From: Bradyrhizobium erythrophlei
Lineage (GTDB): Bacteria > Pseudomonadota > Alphaproteobacteria > Rhizobiales > Xanthobacteraceae
Direction: 5' to 3'
Assembly (NCBI GenBank): GCA_900129675.1
Contig: FSRD01000001.1
Location: forward strand, 5,755,501-5,819,500
Length of the DNA stretch: 64,000 nucleotides
Part shown: positions 32,306 to 42,560 of the stretch, one piece after another
Layout of the letters: each line of letters starts with the position of its first letter
Numbering within the stretch: position 1 is the first letter of the stretch
Position numbers and translations under genes: made by a program
Notes under the pieces: generated by a model
What the model was told of the DNA's origin: nothing
The model's input: the letters and a program-made list of their open reading frames with translations, nothing else
The model's database searches: none

Positions 32306-34787
32306 ATGGTCATGATTGCGGCGAAGAAGTCGTCCGGAAAATTCAACACCGAGATGTTCGGTGATGTCCCGGTCCTGCAACGCAAATGGCAAGCCGCGTT
32401 ACGCCCGGGCGAGAGTCTGCCGCGGTATGAGGACGTGATGCTCGGCAGCCTCGGCCGGCTGGCGGATCATATCGTGCTGCTCAGGGATCATAACGAAACG
32501 CTCTGCGTATCGCACACCGGCCGTTACGTTCAGCAATGGCTCAACGACGATCGCTGGGACATTCCCTTGAGCGCGCTGCCGCCGGATTGCGCGACCGCGC
32601 TCGGCGAAGCCGCGTCAAGCGCGCTTGCCAACGGGCGTCCCTATCTCGCCGCCGCCCATTGCGTGCGCGACGGGCTGGTCAAGACCTACGACGTGCTGGC
32701 GATGCCGACGTCTTCGCGCTGGGGCGGCACGCTGATCGGCGCTTACGTCAACGAACGCGACACGCAGTACAATCTGCTGGACACGATCTTCTCGGCAACC
32801 GACGAAGGGGTGTTGTCGCTGGCGGCGCTTCGCGATGCAAGCGGACAGCCGTTCGATTTCCAGATCGTGCATCTCAACCAGGGCGCGTCGCGGCTGCTCA
32901 AGCAGCCTTCGACCGAGTTGTTATGGCACCGGCTCGGCAGCGGCGGAAACCTGCTGGGATCGCCGGAGGTGATCGAACGGTTGCGCGACATCATCGGCAA
33001 TGGCTGTGGCGGGCAATTCGAAATAGACAGCGATGACCGCTGTCTGAAATTGGGCGCAACCGCGTTCGGCGACATGCTGTCACTGACGGTATCCGATGTC
33101 ACGGCGATCAAGCGGCGCGAAGTCTCGTTCCGGCTGCTGTTCGACAAACAACCCGATGCCGATGTGGGTGTTCGACGCCGAGACCACGAAGTTCCTCAGC
33201 GTCAACGACGCGGCGGTGCAACATTACGGCTATCGCCGCGAGACATTCCTCGGCATGAAGCTGCAGCAGATCTGGCCGGAAGATGAATGGGCATCCCACA
33301 GCGAGGCGCTGCGGGAGATCGGCGACGTCTATCATTCCGCCCGCGACTGGCGGCATATCCGGGCTGATGGCAGCGAGGTCCATGTGCTGACCTTCGGACG
33401 GCGGGTGGTGTTCGACGGCCGCGACGGCTATCTGGTCGCCGCGGTCGATATCACCGAGCGCCGCAAGGCCGAGGCGCGGATCGCCCATATGGCCCATCAT
33501 GACGGCCTGACCAATCTGCCGAACCGCGATTTCTATCAGGATCGCCTGAGCCAGGCGCTGGAACGCAGCCAGCCCGGCAACAAGCGCGTGGCGGTGCTGT
33601 GCGTCGATCTCGACCTGTTCAAGAACGTCAACGACAGTTTTGGCCATCCGATCGGCGACCGCCTGTTGAAGCAGGTCGCCGAGCGGCTGAGGTCCGAGGT
33701 TCGCGGCGACAATCTGGCGGCCCGGTTGGGCGGCGACGAATTCGCGATCGTGCTGGCGTCCGACGTCTCGCCGAACGAGGCCAGCGATTTTGCCGACCGG
33801 CTGATCGCCGTGTTGAGCGCCTGCTATGACATCGACGGCATCGAGGTCGTCGTCGGCGCCAGCATCGGCATCGCATTGTCGCCGGGAGACGGCGCGACGT
33901 CGGAGGAATTGATGCGCAACGCCGACATGGCGCTGTACCGGGCGAAGTCGGACGGCGGCGGCGTCCATCGCTTCTTCGAGCGCGAGATGGACCGGCAGGC
34001 GCAGACGCGCCGCGACATGGAGCGCGATCTGCGCCGGGCCTTTGCCAACGGCGAGTTCGAACTTCACTATCAGCCGCTGGTCGATATCGCAGCCGACCGG
34101 ATCAGCGGGTTTGAATCGCTGTTGCGCTGGCGCCATCCCGACAACGGCATGGTCTCGCCGGCGGATTTCATTCCGGTCGCCGAGGACATCGGACTGATCA
34201 TTCCGCTCGGTGAATGGGTGCTGCGCCAGGCCTGCTCCGAAGCGATCAAATGGCCGGCCGACGTCAAGGTCGCCGTCAACCTGTCGCCGGTGCAGTTTCG
34301 CGGCCGCAATCTGGTTCAGGCGGTGATTTCGGCGTTGGCGCATTCCGGCTTGTCGCCGCGGCGGCTGGAACTGGAAATCACCGAATCGGTATTCCTCGCC
34401 GAGACCGAAGCCAACCTCGCAATCCTGCATCAGCTGCGCGAACTCGGCGTCAGCATCTCGATGGACGATTTCGGCACCGGCTATTCCAGCCTGAGCTATC
34501 TGCGCAGCTTTCCGTTCGACAAGATCAAGATCGATCGCTCGTTCGTGAAGGATCTTGCGCGGCGCTCCGACTGCGTCGCCATTGTGCGAGCGATCTCCGG
34601 CCTTGGCCGCAGCCTGAACATCACCACCACCGCCGAGGGCGTCGAGACCGTCGACCAGCTGGACTGGCTGCGGGCCGAAGGCTGCAACGAGGTGCAGGGC
34701 TTTCTGTTCAGCGCGGCACGGCCGGCGAGCGAGATCGAAGCGTTGCTGGCCGGGTTTGGTAAGCGGGCGCCGAAGGCGGCGGCGTAA
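32306..34787 (+). pseudogene. PAS-GGDEF-EAL cyclic-di-GMP protein, interrupted by one extra base
   Basis: Frame 1 (32306-33286) encodes an N-terminal sensor region and then leaves frame. Frame 2, open across 33096-34787, continues NPMPMWVFDAETTKFLSVND, a PAS domain, GGDEF with intact RLGGDEFAI, and an EAL domain. In the EAL domain, FESLLRW replaces EALLRW, while NLSPVQF, LEITESV, DDFGTGYSSLSYL, IKIDRSF and TTAEGVET are present. The join is at 33146-33148, where GACAAACAACCC has three A's where two would give the family phrase LLFDNNPMPMW. Restoring it gives 826 residues. It is either a true frameshift, a phase-variable run, or a sequencing error. Confidence 0.85.
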
Positions 34788-34801
34788 AGCTAATTTCAGC
34801 T

Positions 34802-34883
34802 CGTCATGCCCGGGCTTGACCCGGGCATCCATCTAAAAAAGACTCTTCGGAAGTAGATGGATTGCCGGGTCAAGGCAATGACG
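34802..34883. repeat. Palindromic intergenic repeat (CGTCATGCCCGGGCTTGACC type)
   Basis: CGTCATGCCCGGGCTTGACC and the following bases pair with the inverted right half ending GGGTCAAGGCAATGACG, around a short AAAAAAGACTCTTCGG centre. It sits between the ends of two convergent genes. This type is very common in Bradyrhizobium. Confidence 0.8.
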
Positions 34884-34888
34884 ACTTG

Positions 34889-35452
34889 TTAAAACCGCGT
34901 CACGATATCCGACAGCGCCGGGCGCGGACGGTCTTCGCTCGGCTTGGTCGGCGTGCCGATATGGATCAGGCCGGCGAGCTTTTCGTCCGCCTTCAATCCG
35001 AGCCCGTCGAGCACGTCGCGATCGAACGCGAACCAGCCGGTCAGCCAGCAGGCGCCGTAGCCGAGCGCAGTCGCCGCGGTGACGATGTTCATCGCGCTGG
35101 CGCCCGCCGACAGTTCCTGTTCCCACGGCGGCACTTTTGGATGCGGTTTGGTAGAGCTGACCACGCCGACCACCAGCGGTGCGTCGGTGAGCCGGCGCTT
35201 CTCGACCTCGATATCGGCGGCCGGCGCGCCTGGATTTTTTCTGACGAACACCCTTGCGATGACATCGCCGGCACGGCCGCGGGCGTCGCCTTCGAACACG
35301 ATGAAGCGCCACGGCGTCAGCTTGCCGTGATCGGGCACCCGGGCACCGATCGTGAGGATGGTATCGAGTTCGGCAGGCGAGGGACCGGGCCCGGTCATTT
35401 CGCGCGGTTTCATCGAGCGGCGGGTTTTGAGGAGTTCGATGGCGTCGGGCAT
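34889..35452 (-). CDS. Nitroreductase-family FMN protein
   Basis: The 187 residues begin MPDAIELLKTRRSMKPREMT, with FMN phosphate contacts at RRS. Core motifs are ARVPDHGKLTPWRFIVFEGD, SAGASAMNIVTAATALGYGA, CWLTGWFAFD and GLIHIGTPTKPSEDRPRPAL, matching the short YdjA/RutE-like nitroreductase subgroup. These reduce nitro compounds, quinones or enones with NAD(P)H and act as dimers in the cytoplasm. The start is close to a run of purines, AGGAAGAC. No operon partner is seen. Confidence 0.9.
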   Translation of the reverse strand: MPDAIELLKTRRSMKPREMTGPGPSPAELDTILTIGARVPDHGKLTPWRFIVFEGDARGRAGDVIARVFVRKNPGAPAADIEVEKRRLTDAPLVVGVVSSTKPHPKVPPWEQELSAGASAMNIVTAATALGYGACWLTGWFAFDRDVLDGLGLKADEKLAGLIHIGTPTKPSEDRPRPALSDIVTRF

Positions 35453-35623
35453 GGGTCTTCCTTGATCGGGCGACGCAAGGCGCCGCCCCCCGGATATATC
35501 GGGTGAAAGGACGACATTGGCAAGCGAGGGAGTCCAGCAGGCTCCTAAACTTGTCGGACCGCCGCTGCCGAGTGAGATTGAATTGATGCGGCTGGGCGAA
35601 TGCGATTGCAGAACTGACGGCGG

Positions 35624-35830
35624 CTAGGTTTGATGCCGTTTGAATGGCATCTTCGCCGCTCGCTCCAAAAGATCCTTGCCGAGATCCTCCAGAATCTCCC
35701 GCGTGGCCAAAAACAGGCTATGGCCTTGATCCGTTTCGATGGCCAGCGCAACAACGGCCGGCTGATTGGGATCCGGGATCAACTGGTAAGCCCTGATCGG
35801 ATAGGCGGGCAGTTCCTGTTCGTCGGCCAT
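35624..35830 (-). CDS. Small conserved protein coupled to thrS
   Basis: The 68-residue protein reads MADEQELPAYPIRAYQLIPD and on to FLATREILEDLGKDLLERAA. Its ATG overlaps the thrS stop by one base (TGATG), so translation is coupled. It has no membrane segment and no known motif. Conservation of such a tight overlap suggests a real gene, but function is unknown. Confidence 0.75.
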   Translation of the reverse strand: MADEQELPAYPIRAYQLIPDPNQPAVVALAIETDQGHSLFLATREILEDLGKDLLERAAKMPFKRHQT

Positions 35831-37878
35831 CAGGTCTCCAACCGCGCCCGCTTCACGTCCGGCGGCGTCGCTTCCTCGACCAAAGCGGCGATCGCCTCGT
35901 CGGTCGGCATCACTTTCTGGCCCTCGCTGCCGAGACGGCGGATCGAGACCGAATGGCTTTCGGCTTCCTTCTTGCCGACCACCAGCAGCGCCGGGATCTT
36001 TGCCAGCGAATGCTCGCGGACCTTGTAGTTGATCTTCTCGTTGCGCAGGTCGATCTTGACGCGCAGCCCGGCGCGTCGCGCGGCGGCGGCGACCACCTTG
36101 GCGTATTCGTCGCCTTCGGAGGTGATGGTCGTGACCACGGCCTGCACCGGCGCCAGCCAGAGCGGGAAGTTGCCGGCAAAATGCTCGATCAAAATGCCGA
36201 TGAAACGCTCCATCGAGCCGCAGATCGCCCGATGCACCATGACCGGGGCTTTCTTCGAGCCGTCGGCGTCGATGTAGAACGCGCCGAACCGTTCCGGCAG
36301 GTTGAAGTCGACCTGGGTCGTGCCGCACTGCCAGTCGCGGCCGATGGCGTCACGCAGCACATATTCGAACTTCGGCCCGTAGAACGCGCCTTCGCCGGGA
36401 TTGATCGCGGTTTTGATGCTTTGATTGTGGCTCTTCGCCGCGATCTCCGAGAGCACGGTCGCCATCACGCGCTCGGCATGATCCCACATCTCGTCGGTGC
36501 CGACGCGCTTCTCCGGCCGGGTCGACAATTTCACCGTGAGTTCGCCCTCGAAGCCGAAATCGGCGTAGGTCGACAGGATCAGATCGTTGATCTTCAGGCA
36601 CTCGTCGGCGAGTTGCGCCTCGGTGCAGAACACATGTGCGTCGTCCTGCGTAAAGCCGCGCACGCGCATGAGGCCATGCATGGCGCCCGACGGCTCATAG
36701 CGATGCACGACGCCGAATTCCGCCAGACGTAACGGCAGGTCGCGATAGCTCTTCAGGCCGTGCTTGAAGATCTGCACATGGCCCGGGCAGTTCATCGGCT
36801 TCAACGCAAACCAGCGCTTGTCCTCGGCCTCGTCGCCGGCGGATTGCGCGGCGAACATGTTTTCGCGATACCATTCCCAATGGCCTGAGGTTTCCCACAG
36901 CGCCTTGTCGAGAATCTGCGGCGCGTTGACCTCGCTGTAATCGCCGGTCAGCCGCCGACGCATATAGGCGATCAACGCCTGGAAGATGGTCCAGCCCTTG
37001 GCGTGCCAGAACACCACGCCGGGGCCTTCTTCCTGGAAATGGAACAGGTCGAGCTCGCGGCCGAGTTTTCGGTGGTCGCGCTTCTCAGCTTCCTCGATCT
37101 GCTTGAGGTAAAGGTCGAGGTCCTCCTGCTTCGCAAACGCGGTGCCGTAGATGCGCGTCAGCATCGGATTGTTGCTGTCGCCGCGCCAATAGGCGCCCGC
37201 CACCTTCATCAGCTTGAAGGCGTTGCCGACCTTGCCGGTCGACGTCATGTGCGGGCCGCGGCAGAGATCGAACCAGTCGCCCTGGAAGTAGATCTTGATC
37301 GGCTCGTTGCCGGGAATGGCGTCGACCAGTTCGACCTTGAAGGCCTCGCCCTTGTCGCGGAACACCTGCTTGGTCTTTTCGCGATCCCAAACCTCCTTGG
37401 TGAAAGGTTTGTCGCGCGCGACGATCTCGCGCATCTTCTTTTCGATCGCGGCAAAATCCTCCGGCGTGAACGGCTCGTTGCGGAAGAAGTCGTAGTAAAA
37501 ACCGTTCTCGATCACGGGGCCGATCGTGACCTGCGTGCCCGGCCACAAGGATTGCACGGCTTCGGCCAGCACATGCGCCGCGTCATGCCGGATCAGTTCC
37601 AGCGCGCGCGCATCGTCGCGGTTGATGAATTCGATTTTGGCATCGTGTGCGATCGGATCGTTGAGATCTGCGACCACGCCGTTGAGCGCCATCGCCACCG
37701 TCCGCTTGGCCAGCGACGGCGAGATGCCCTTGGCGATGTCGAAACCGGTGATGCCTAACGGGAATTCGCGGGTCGCGCCGTCGGGGAAGGTGATCGCGAC
37801 TTTCATCTGGGGTTCGGCCGGTTTCAAATTCGCAAGGCCATATTGGAATCCAGATGCGGGGGAACTGCTGTCAGGCAT
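35830..37878 (-). CDS. thrS: Threonyl-tRNA synthetase
   Basis: The ATG at 37878 follows AAAGGAGACGAAA, a strong ribosome site, which decides the 682-residue form over an upstream in-frame extension with no such site. Domains in order: TGS (about 25-85), editing domain with HDAAHVLAEA and TSTGK, catalytic class II core with motif 2 YEPSGAMHGLMRVRGFTQDD and motif 3 MVHRAICGSMERFIGILIEH, and anticodon-binding domain (LPLWLAP-VQ onward to RLGSEGQKVMPTDEAI). It charges tRNA-Thr in the cytoplasm. It runs directly into the 68-residue gene. Confidence 0.98.
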   Translation of the reverse strand: MPDSSSPASGFQYGLANLKPAEPQMKVAITFPDGATREFPLGITGFDIAKGISPSLAKRTVAMALNGVVADLNDPIAHDAKIEFINRDDARALELIRHDAAHVLAEAVQSLWPGTQVTIGPVIENGFYYDFFRNEPFTPEDFAAIEKKMREIVARDKPFTKEVWDREKTKQVFRDKGEAFKVELVDAIPGNEPIKIYFQGDWFDLCRGPHMTSTGKVGNAFKLMKVAGAYWRGDSNNPMLTRIYGTAFAKQEDLDLYLKQIEEAEKRDHRKLGRELDLFHFQEEGPGVVFWHAKGWTIFQALIAYMRRRLTGDYSEVNAPQILDKALWETSGHWEWYRENMFAAQSAGDEAEDKRWFALKPMNCPGHVQIFKHGLKSYRDLPLRLAEFGVVHRYEPSGAMHGLMRVRGFTQDDAHVFCTEAQLADECLKINDLILSTYADFGFEGELTVKLSTRPEKRVGTDEMWDHAERVMATVLSEIAAKSHNQSIKTAINPGEGAFYGPKFEYVLRDAIGRDWQCGTTQVDFNLPERFGAFYIDADGSKKAPVMVHRAICGSMERFIGILIEHFAGNFPLWLAPVQAVVTTITSEGDEYAKVVAAAARRAGLRVKIDLRNEKINYKVREHSLAKIPALLVVGKKEAESHSVSIRRLGSEGQKVMPTDEAIAALVEEATPPDVKRARLET

Positions 37879-38242
37879 TTTCGTCTCCTTTAGCTCACTC
37901 CTGCGAACGAGCGCAGGTAAGCGGGAAGCAGCGGTATAGCAGGGGATTCGGCTCCTGCAATCCGGCAATATCAAGAAAATGGGCAGCCACGGCGTTGGGT
38001 CGAACGCACCGGCTACCCCACGCAACCAGCGCGGAGATGATACAAAAGGCCGGCACGGCGCTGACATCGGAAATCCCGATGGCGGACCAGACATCCGCGA
38101 CATGCTGTGGCCACGATGTCTCGATGCAACAAATTTCATGCAGCCACTGGTTGCCGTTGCGTGGACTTGGTAGCGTCGGCTTGTTAGCCCTTTCGAACCT
38201 ATTCGATTTCCCCCCGGGATTATCTTGAACTCGCCATCCTTC
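37879..38242. other. Divergent intergenic region upstream of thrS
   Basis: The region separates two divergent genes. An open minus-strand frame reaches through it but has no ribosome site and no protein-like pattern. No terminator or tRNA-like leader was seen. Confidence 0.5.
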
Positions 38243-39594
38243 ATGACCTGCCGCATTTTTCCGGCCGCAGTACTTTTTCTGGCTTGCGGACCTGCGCTGG
38301 CTGTTCCCACCGCACAACCGGCGTCTGCCACGGCGCGGCCCGCGCCCACCGCGCGGCCAGTGCCTATCGCGCGGCCGGCGCCCCGCGTCGCGCCGACGGC
38401 GCCGATGACCTTCTATGTCGCCAAGGGCGTGCCGGATGCGTGCGGCCGCGGCTGCGACAGCTGGATCGCGGTCGAGGGACAGGTCGATTCAGGCGCGGCG
38501 CCGCGCTTCCGGAATTTCTTCCAGAAAGTCAGGGGCCGCAACCTGCCGATCTATTTCTCCTCGCCCGGCGGCAATCTGGACCAGGCGCTGGCGATGGGCG
38601 CCATGCTGCGTGAAAAGCCCGTCACCGCCCGGGTGGCGCGCACGGTGGTGAGGGAGTGCGGCTTCGAGGCGCAGGACAGCGACGTCTGCCTCAAGCTGAA
38701 GCAGTCCGGCCGCGAACTGCACGGCGAACTCTGGACCCGCGGTGCGACGTGCAACTCGGCGTGCTCCTATCTGATGCTGGGCGCGACCACGCGCGAGATT
38801 GCCCCCGATGCGGTGCTGGCGGTCCATTCCCCGAAAGTGGTGGTGCATTTCAGCGGCCTCGCTACGCCGACCCGGGAGATGCGCGCCGCCGCGACTGAAC
38901 GCGGGCACGAGCGCGCCGATCGCATGGTTGCGAGCTATATTGTCAGGATGGGCGTCGATATCGGATTGCTCAGCCTCACAAGCACCGTGAAGTTCGAGGA
39001 CATTCATGCCCTGACCCGCGAGGAGATCATCCGCTTCGGCATCGACCGTCGCGAACGGGTGGAAACACCGTGGATCTTTGAAAACATCGGCCGCAGCACG
39101 GTGCGCAAGGTCGTCACCCGGAAGGACGACGGCGATAAATCCTATCGCCTGTCGCAATGGCGGCTGTTCTGTGTACCGACCAGTTCGAACTCCATTTCCA
39201 GCGTCCGGCAGCCACTTCGTCGGCTTTTCCAACGGTCCTGATTTCCAACGGCGGTGCGACCTCGCTGTACTTCAAATCGCCCCCTCTCAAGGCGCAGGGC
39301 TTTGAAATCTGGGGCGTGCGCATGAACAGGGCTTCGCTTCAATCACTCGCCGATGTGCCGCAATTCGATTTCACCGAAACGTCGCAGACGCAGGACGGGC
39401 ACCGACTCGCGCATACCGCGACATTCTCCAGCGAAGGACTGGCCGGCGCGCTGGACAGTCTGCTGGCGACCTGTCTGCCGGCAAAGCCCTCAGCTCCTCT
39501 CACCGCAGTTCCCTTCACGGCGGCTCCTTTCACGGCGGCTACCTCCAGGATTCCCTTGCAGACCATCGGCGCGCGCGACGGCGCCGCGAAATAA
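38243..39594 (+). pseudogene. ClpP-fold periplasmic protein (COG3904-type), frameshifted
   Basis: ATG at 38243 gives signal peptide MTCRIFPAAVLFLACGPALA, then a Pro/Arg-rich linker. A ClpP/crotonase-like domain follows: GRNLPIYFSSPGGNLDQALA, MGAMLREKPVTARVARTVVR, CNSACSYLMLGATTREIAPD and AVLAVHSPKVVVHF. The serine in CNSACSYL is in the ClpP nucleophile position. At about 39170 a GT dinucleotide duplication (TTCTGTGTACCGAC) breaks the frame; the rest (DQFELHFQRPAATSSAF ... GARDGAAK) continues in another frame to 39594. The restored product would have about 450 residues. An intact paralogue lies at 46353. Confidence 0.8.
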
Positions 39595-39644
39595 CCTCGT
39601 CCTTGCACTTTCCTTCGGCGCGCGCGTCGCCTACATGCATTTGC

Positions 39645-40805
39645 ATGGAATATCCGCAGCTCGCCCGCCGCTTCGCTCCCACCGCTTTAATGCTTGGAAA
39701 TATCGTCACCGGCTGCTCGGTCCTGGCGCCGGCGGGCATGCTCGTCGAATTGTCCGGCGGTCTCGACGTCAGCATCCGCACCGCGGGTCTGCTGATCACC
39801 TTTGGCGCCATCATGCTGTGCGTCGGCTCGCCGGTGACGGCGTGGCTGACCAGCCGGATCGAGCGCCGTACCTTGTTGACAACGACGCTTGCGGTGCTCG
39901 CGCTCACCAATGCGGCCTCCGCCTTCGCACCCGACTACACGAGCCTGCTGATCATCCGTTTGATCATGCTGGCGGTTGGCGCGCTCTATACGCCGCAGGC
40001 GGCCGGCACCGCGGCCCTGATCGTGCCGGTGGAAAGGCGCGGCAGCACCATCGCCTACATCTTTCTCGGCTGGTCGCTGGCGGCTGCGATCGGTCTGCCG
40101 CTGATTACGTTGGTCGCCAGCCGCTACGGCTGGCGCGCCGTCTATGGCGGCATTGGCGCGATGGGCTGCGTGAGTTTCCTGCTGCTGATCTGGCGTTTGC
40201 CGCGCGGTCTGGTCGGCGCACCCGTCGATCTCAAGACCTGGACCGATGTCGGGCGCAACCGGATGATCATGCTCTTGCTGTCGATCACGACGCTGCAGAT
40301 GTCCGGCCAGTTCGTGGTGTTCACCTTCATGGGACCGCTGCTGGCGAAGCTGACGGGAGCAGGGCCCGACGCCATCGGGCTGGTGTTTGCCTGCTACGGA
40401 ATCTTCGGCTTCATCGGCATTGCGATCGCAACCCGCATCGTCGATTCCTGGGGAGCCTGGAAGACCTCGGTGTTGTTCACGGTGCTGATGCTGCTGGGCG
40501 TGACCGGCTGGGCGCTCAGCGCCGGCATTTATCCGCTGATGGCAGCATCGGTCGCGATCTGGGGGCTGGGCTTTGCGTCCACCAATTCGATGCAGCAGGT
40601 GCGACTGGTCGGCGCCGCGCCGGCACTCGCGTCCGCTTCGGTGTCGCTCAATACGTCGGTGCTCTATATCGGACAGGCCGTCGGTTCCGCGGTCGGCGGT
40701 TTGCTGTACGCACGCGATCTTGTGCATGCCGCGGGTTATGTCGCGGCGGTCTTTGTTGCACTGGCGCTGACGATGGTGATCCTGACCAGGCCGAAACGGG
40801 TCTAA
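39645..40805 (+). CDS. MFS transporter (DHA1-like)
   Basis: From the ATG at 39645 the protein has 386 residues and about 12 transmembrane helices. MFS features are visible: TAGLLITFGAIMLCVGSPVT, the loop 2-3 basic motif SRIERRTLLTTTLAVLALT, and GQAVGSAVGGLLYARDLVH near helix 11. It is probably a drug or metabolite efflux protein using the proton gradient. The stop overlaps the convergent GrlR-like gene's stop by two bases. The substrate cannot be told. Confidence 0.9.
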   Translation: MEYPQLARRFAPTALMLGNIVTGCSVLAPAGMLVELSGGLDVSIRTAGLLITFGAIMLCVGSPVTAWLTSRIERRTLLTTTLAVLALTNAASAFAPDYTSLLIIRLIMLAVGALYTPQAAGTAALIVPVERRGSTIAYIFLGWSLAAAIGLPLITLVASRYGWRAVYGGIGAMGCVSFLLLIWRLPRGLVGAPVDLKTWTDVGRNRMIMLLLSITTLQMSGQFVVFTFMGPLLAKLTGAGPDAIGLVFACYGIFGFIGIAIATRIVDSWGAWKTSVLFTVLMLLGVTGWALSAGIYPLMAASVAIWGLGFASTNSMQQVRLVGAAPALASASVSLNTSVLYIGQAVGSAVGGLLYARDLVHAAGYVAAVFVALALTMVILTRPKRV

Positions 40806-41128
40806 TCCGAAATCCGCGTCAGCACCGCCTTGAAGGTGACGCCGGGCAATTGCAGCGCGGTGCCTTCGAAGTCGACCATGTCGCCATTGGCGGTTCCCTT
40901 CAGCGTCAGCGTGATCATGTCGGTTCCGAACAGCGGCTTGAATGCAGGATCGGGATTGTGGCGTTGCGTCGATATCTTGACGTGAATGCCGTCGCTCTTG
41001 TCGGCGTAATTGCCGATGAAGGCGAACGCAGAATTGCCACCCCGAAGCTTGCCGTTGACGACATAAATCACGCCGCTGCCGGTCCCATGAACAGTATGAA
41101 ATTCAACCTTGTATAAGCCTTCCTGCAA
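40802..41128 (-). CDS. GrlR-like small regulatory protein
   Basis: TTG at 41128, after GGGGACGGAAA, gives 108 residues: LQEGLYKVEFHTVHGTGSGV, VNGKLRGGNSAFAFIGNY, ITLTLKGTANGDMVDFEGTA and PGVTFKAVLTRISD. This is the GrlR family: one 8-stranded beta-barrel with a GKLRGG loop. GrlR of enteric pathogens binds the activator GrlA to shut down the LEE type III system; the rhizobial forms have no known target. Longer in-frame starts exist upstream but lack the family N-terminus. Confidence 0.8.
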   Translation of the reverse strand: MQEGLYKVEFHTVHGTGSGVIYVVNGKLRGGNSAFAFIGNYADKSDGIHVKISTQRHNPDPAFKPLFGTDMITLTLKGTANGDMVDFEGTALQLPGVTFKAVLTRISD

Positions 41129-41282
41129 TTTCCGTCCCCAAAAGCTGTCAACTGATGCAATGCGAGCACCGTATGGCGCGGACAGGTGTCGAACAATGCG
41201 CGCGGGGCGAAATCGCGCGGCCATCAACATTACATTTTCGGCGAGAGAAGGCGGGCGCCATATGATGGCGCTGAGCCGCCTT

Positions 41283-42560
41283 CTATTGGGTTGCAGGCGA
41301 CGGCGCGCCCGCGAATCTGGTCAGTGCCGGCGCCATCTTGACCAGCACTTCCTTGACCGGGTTCTCGGTCCAGGCCTGGGTGACGTAATTGCGATGGGTG
41401 ACGCCGTCGGGCGTCTGCACGAACACGACGCTGCCCGGCCGCAACGGTGCATCCATGTTTTCGGTGACGGTGATGCCCTTGTTGCGCAGCATCTCCATCA
41501 ATTCCCGGTCATGCCGCTTGGTGTAACGGGTGTAGGAGCTGACGAAGAAACCGGACCGGTTGTTCTCGATCCAGGAAGCGAACTTGTCCAATTCGCCGTA
41601 GACGGCATCGAGCAGGAACACGCCGCGGACGCGGCCCGTGACGCCGCCGACTTCGAGGCTCCAGGCGGTCGGCAGGAACCCGCCGCTGTAGCCGACGATG
41701 ACGATCGGCATGCTGGCGAACGCCTTGGCCGAATTGGGATCGCCGGTGAGGCGGGCGAGTTGGCCAGCCGATTCATCCATGAAGCGTTTGAAGCCGCCCG
41801 GCTGCCAGAACTTGCCGGCGCTGGAATCGGGGGCATCGACTGCGAACTGGGGCGCCAGCAGCACGGCATTGACGCCGGAGTCCGAGATCTGCTGCGGCAC
41901 CATTTGGCGGTCGCGCACGTCACGCTCCAGCGTCGCGCCATTGCCGTGGAAGAACACCACGATCACGCCGGGTTTGCGGACGTCGAACGTCTCGGGGACG
42001 TGCACCAGCACGCGGTTATCGTTGTAGGTCTCGTCCTGCCAGTAGACCCGGCCATTGTAGGCACGGTGGCCGCGGCGATCGCCCTTGCTGATGTTGAGGA
42101 ACGGGGCCTCGGAGCGCGGATTGTTGCCGAAATAGGGGAATGCGGAGGACTTCATGCTGACCAGCGTGGTCAGCTCCTCACGTTCGGACGGTTTTGGAAG
42201 GGTGATCGTCGGCGTCAGCGACGCAACCCTGACCGGTTCGGTTCGTACCGTGCGCGGCGGCGGGGCGAGGGCGACTTGTCGCTGCACCAGGCTTTCGCTG
42301 GCGGTCGGGAAGCGATCGTTGAACTGCGGCGTCGGGAAGCGGTCGACGAAGCTATCGCCCGACGAAGCCGGCGTGTTGGCGGCCAAGAGGCCGGCGCTGG
42401 GCGCCTTGCCACATTGAACCAGGACAAGGGATAGCGGGACAAAGACAAAGGCAATTGCGACCCAGCGCCATCGCGGGGGCCGGATATGCGGCCGCGCGCT
42501 CGGTGATGTCACCCGGTTCGCGCGGTCACGTATTTGGAATTTCGGTTTTGCCCCGACCAT
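41283..42560 (-). CDS. Membrane-anchored alpha/beta hydrolase
   Basis: The 425 residues have an N-terminal anchor or lipoprotein-like segment (WVAIAFVFVPLSLVLVQCGK, possible lipobox Cys), a Pro/Thr-rich linker, then an alpha/beta hydrolase domain. VIVVFFHGNGATLERDV gives the oxyanion region and IVIVGYSGGFLPTAWS the nucleophile elbow. The acid and His are less clear; THRNYVTQAW may supply the His. The domain is probably periplasmic. The substrate is unknown. The ATG at 42560 has no strong ribosome site. Confidence 0.75.
   Translation of the reverse strand: MVGAKPKFQIRDRANRVTSPSARPHIRPPRWRWVAIAFVFVPLSLVLVQCGKAPSAGLLAANTPASSGDSFVDRFPTPQFNDRFPTASESLVQRQVALAPPPRTVRTEPVRVASLTPTITLPKPSEREELTTLVSMKSSAFPYFGNNPRSEAPFLNISKGDRRGHRAYNGRVYWQDETYNDNRVLVHVPETFDVRKPGVIVVFFHGNGATLERDVRDRQMVPQQISDSGVNAVLLAPQFAVDAPDSSAGKFWQPGGFKRFMDESAGQLARLTGDPNSAKAFASMPIVIVGYSGGFLPTAWSLEVGGVTGRVRGVFLLDAVYGELDKFASWIENNRSGFFVSSYTRYTKRHDRELMEMLRNKGITVTENMDAPLRPGSVVFVQTPDGVTHRNYVTQAWTENPVKEVLVKMAPALTRFAGAPSPATQ

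Noticed and set aside
33108..34832. Minus-strand open frame of 574 codons across the GGDEF-EAL gene
   Set aside because: It mirrors the real gene's high third-position GC; its translation is Arg/Ala/Gln-rich without motifs.
37895..38317. Minus-strand frame upstream of thrS
   Set aside because: It joins in frame with the thrS extension side, lacks a ribosome site, and crosses the start of the plus-strand gene.
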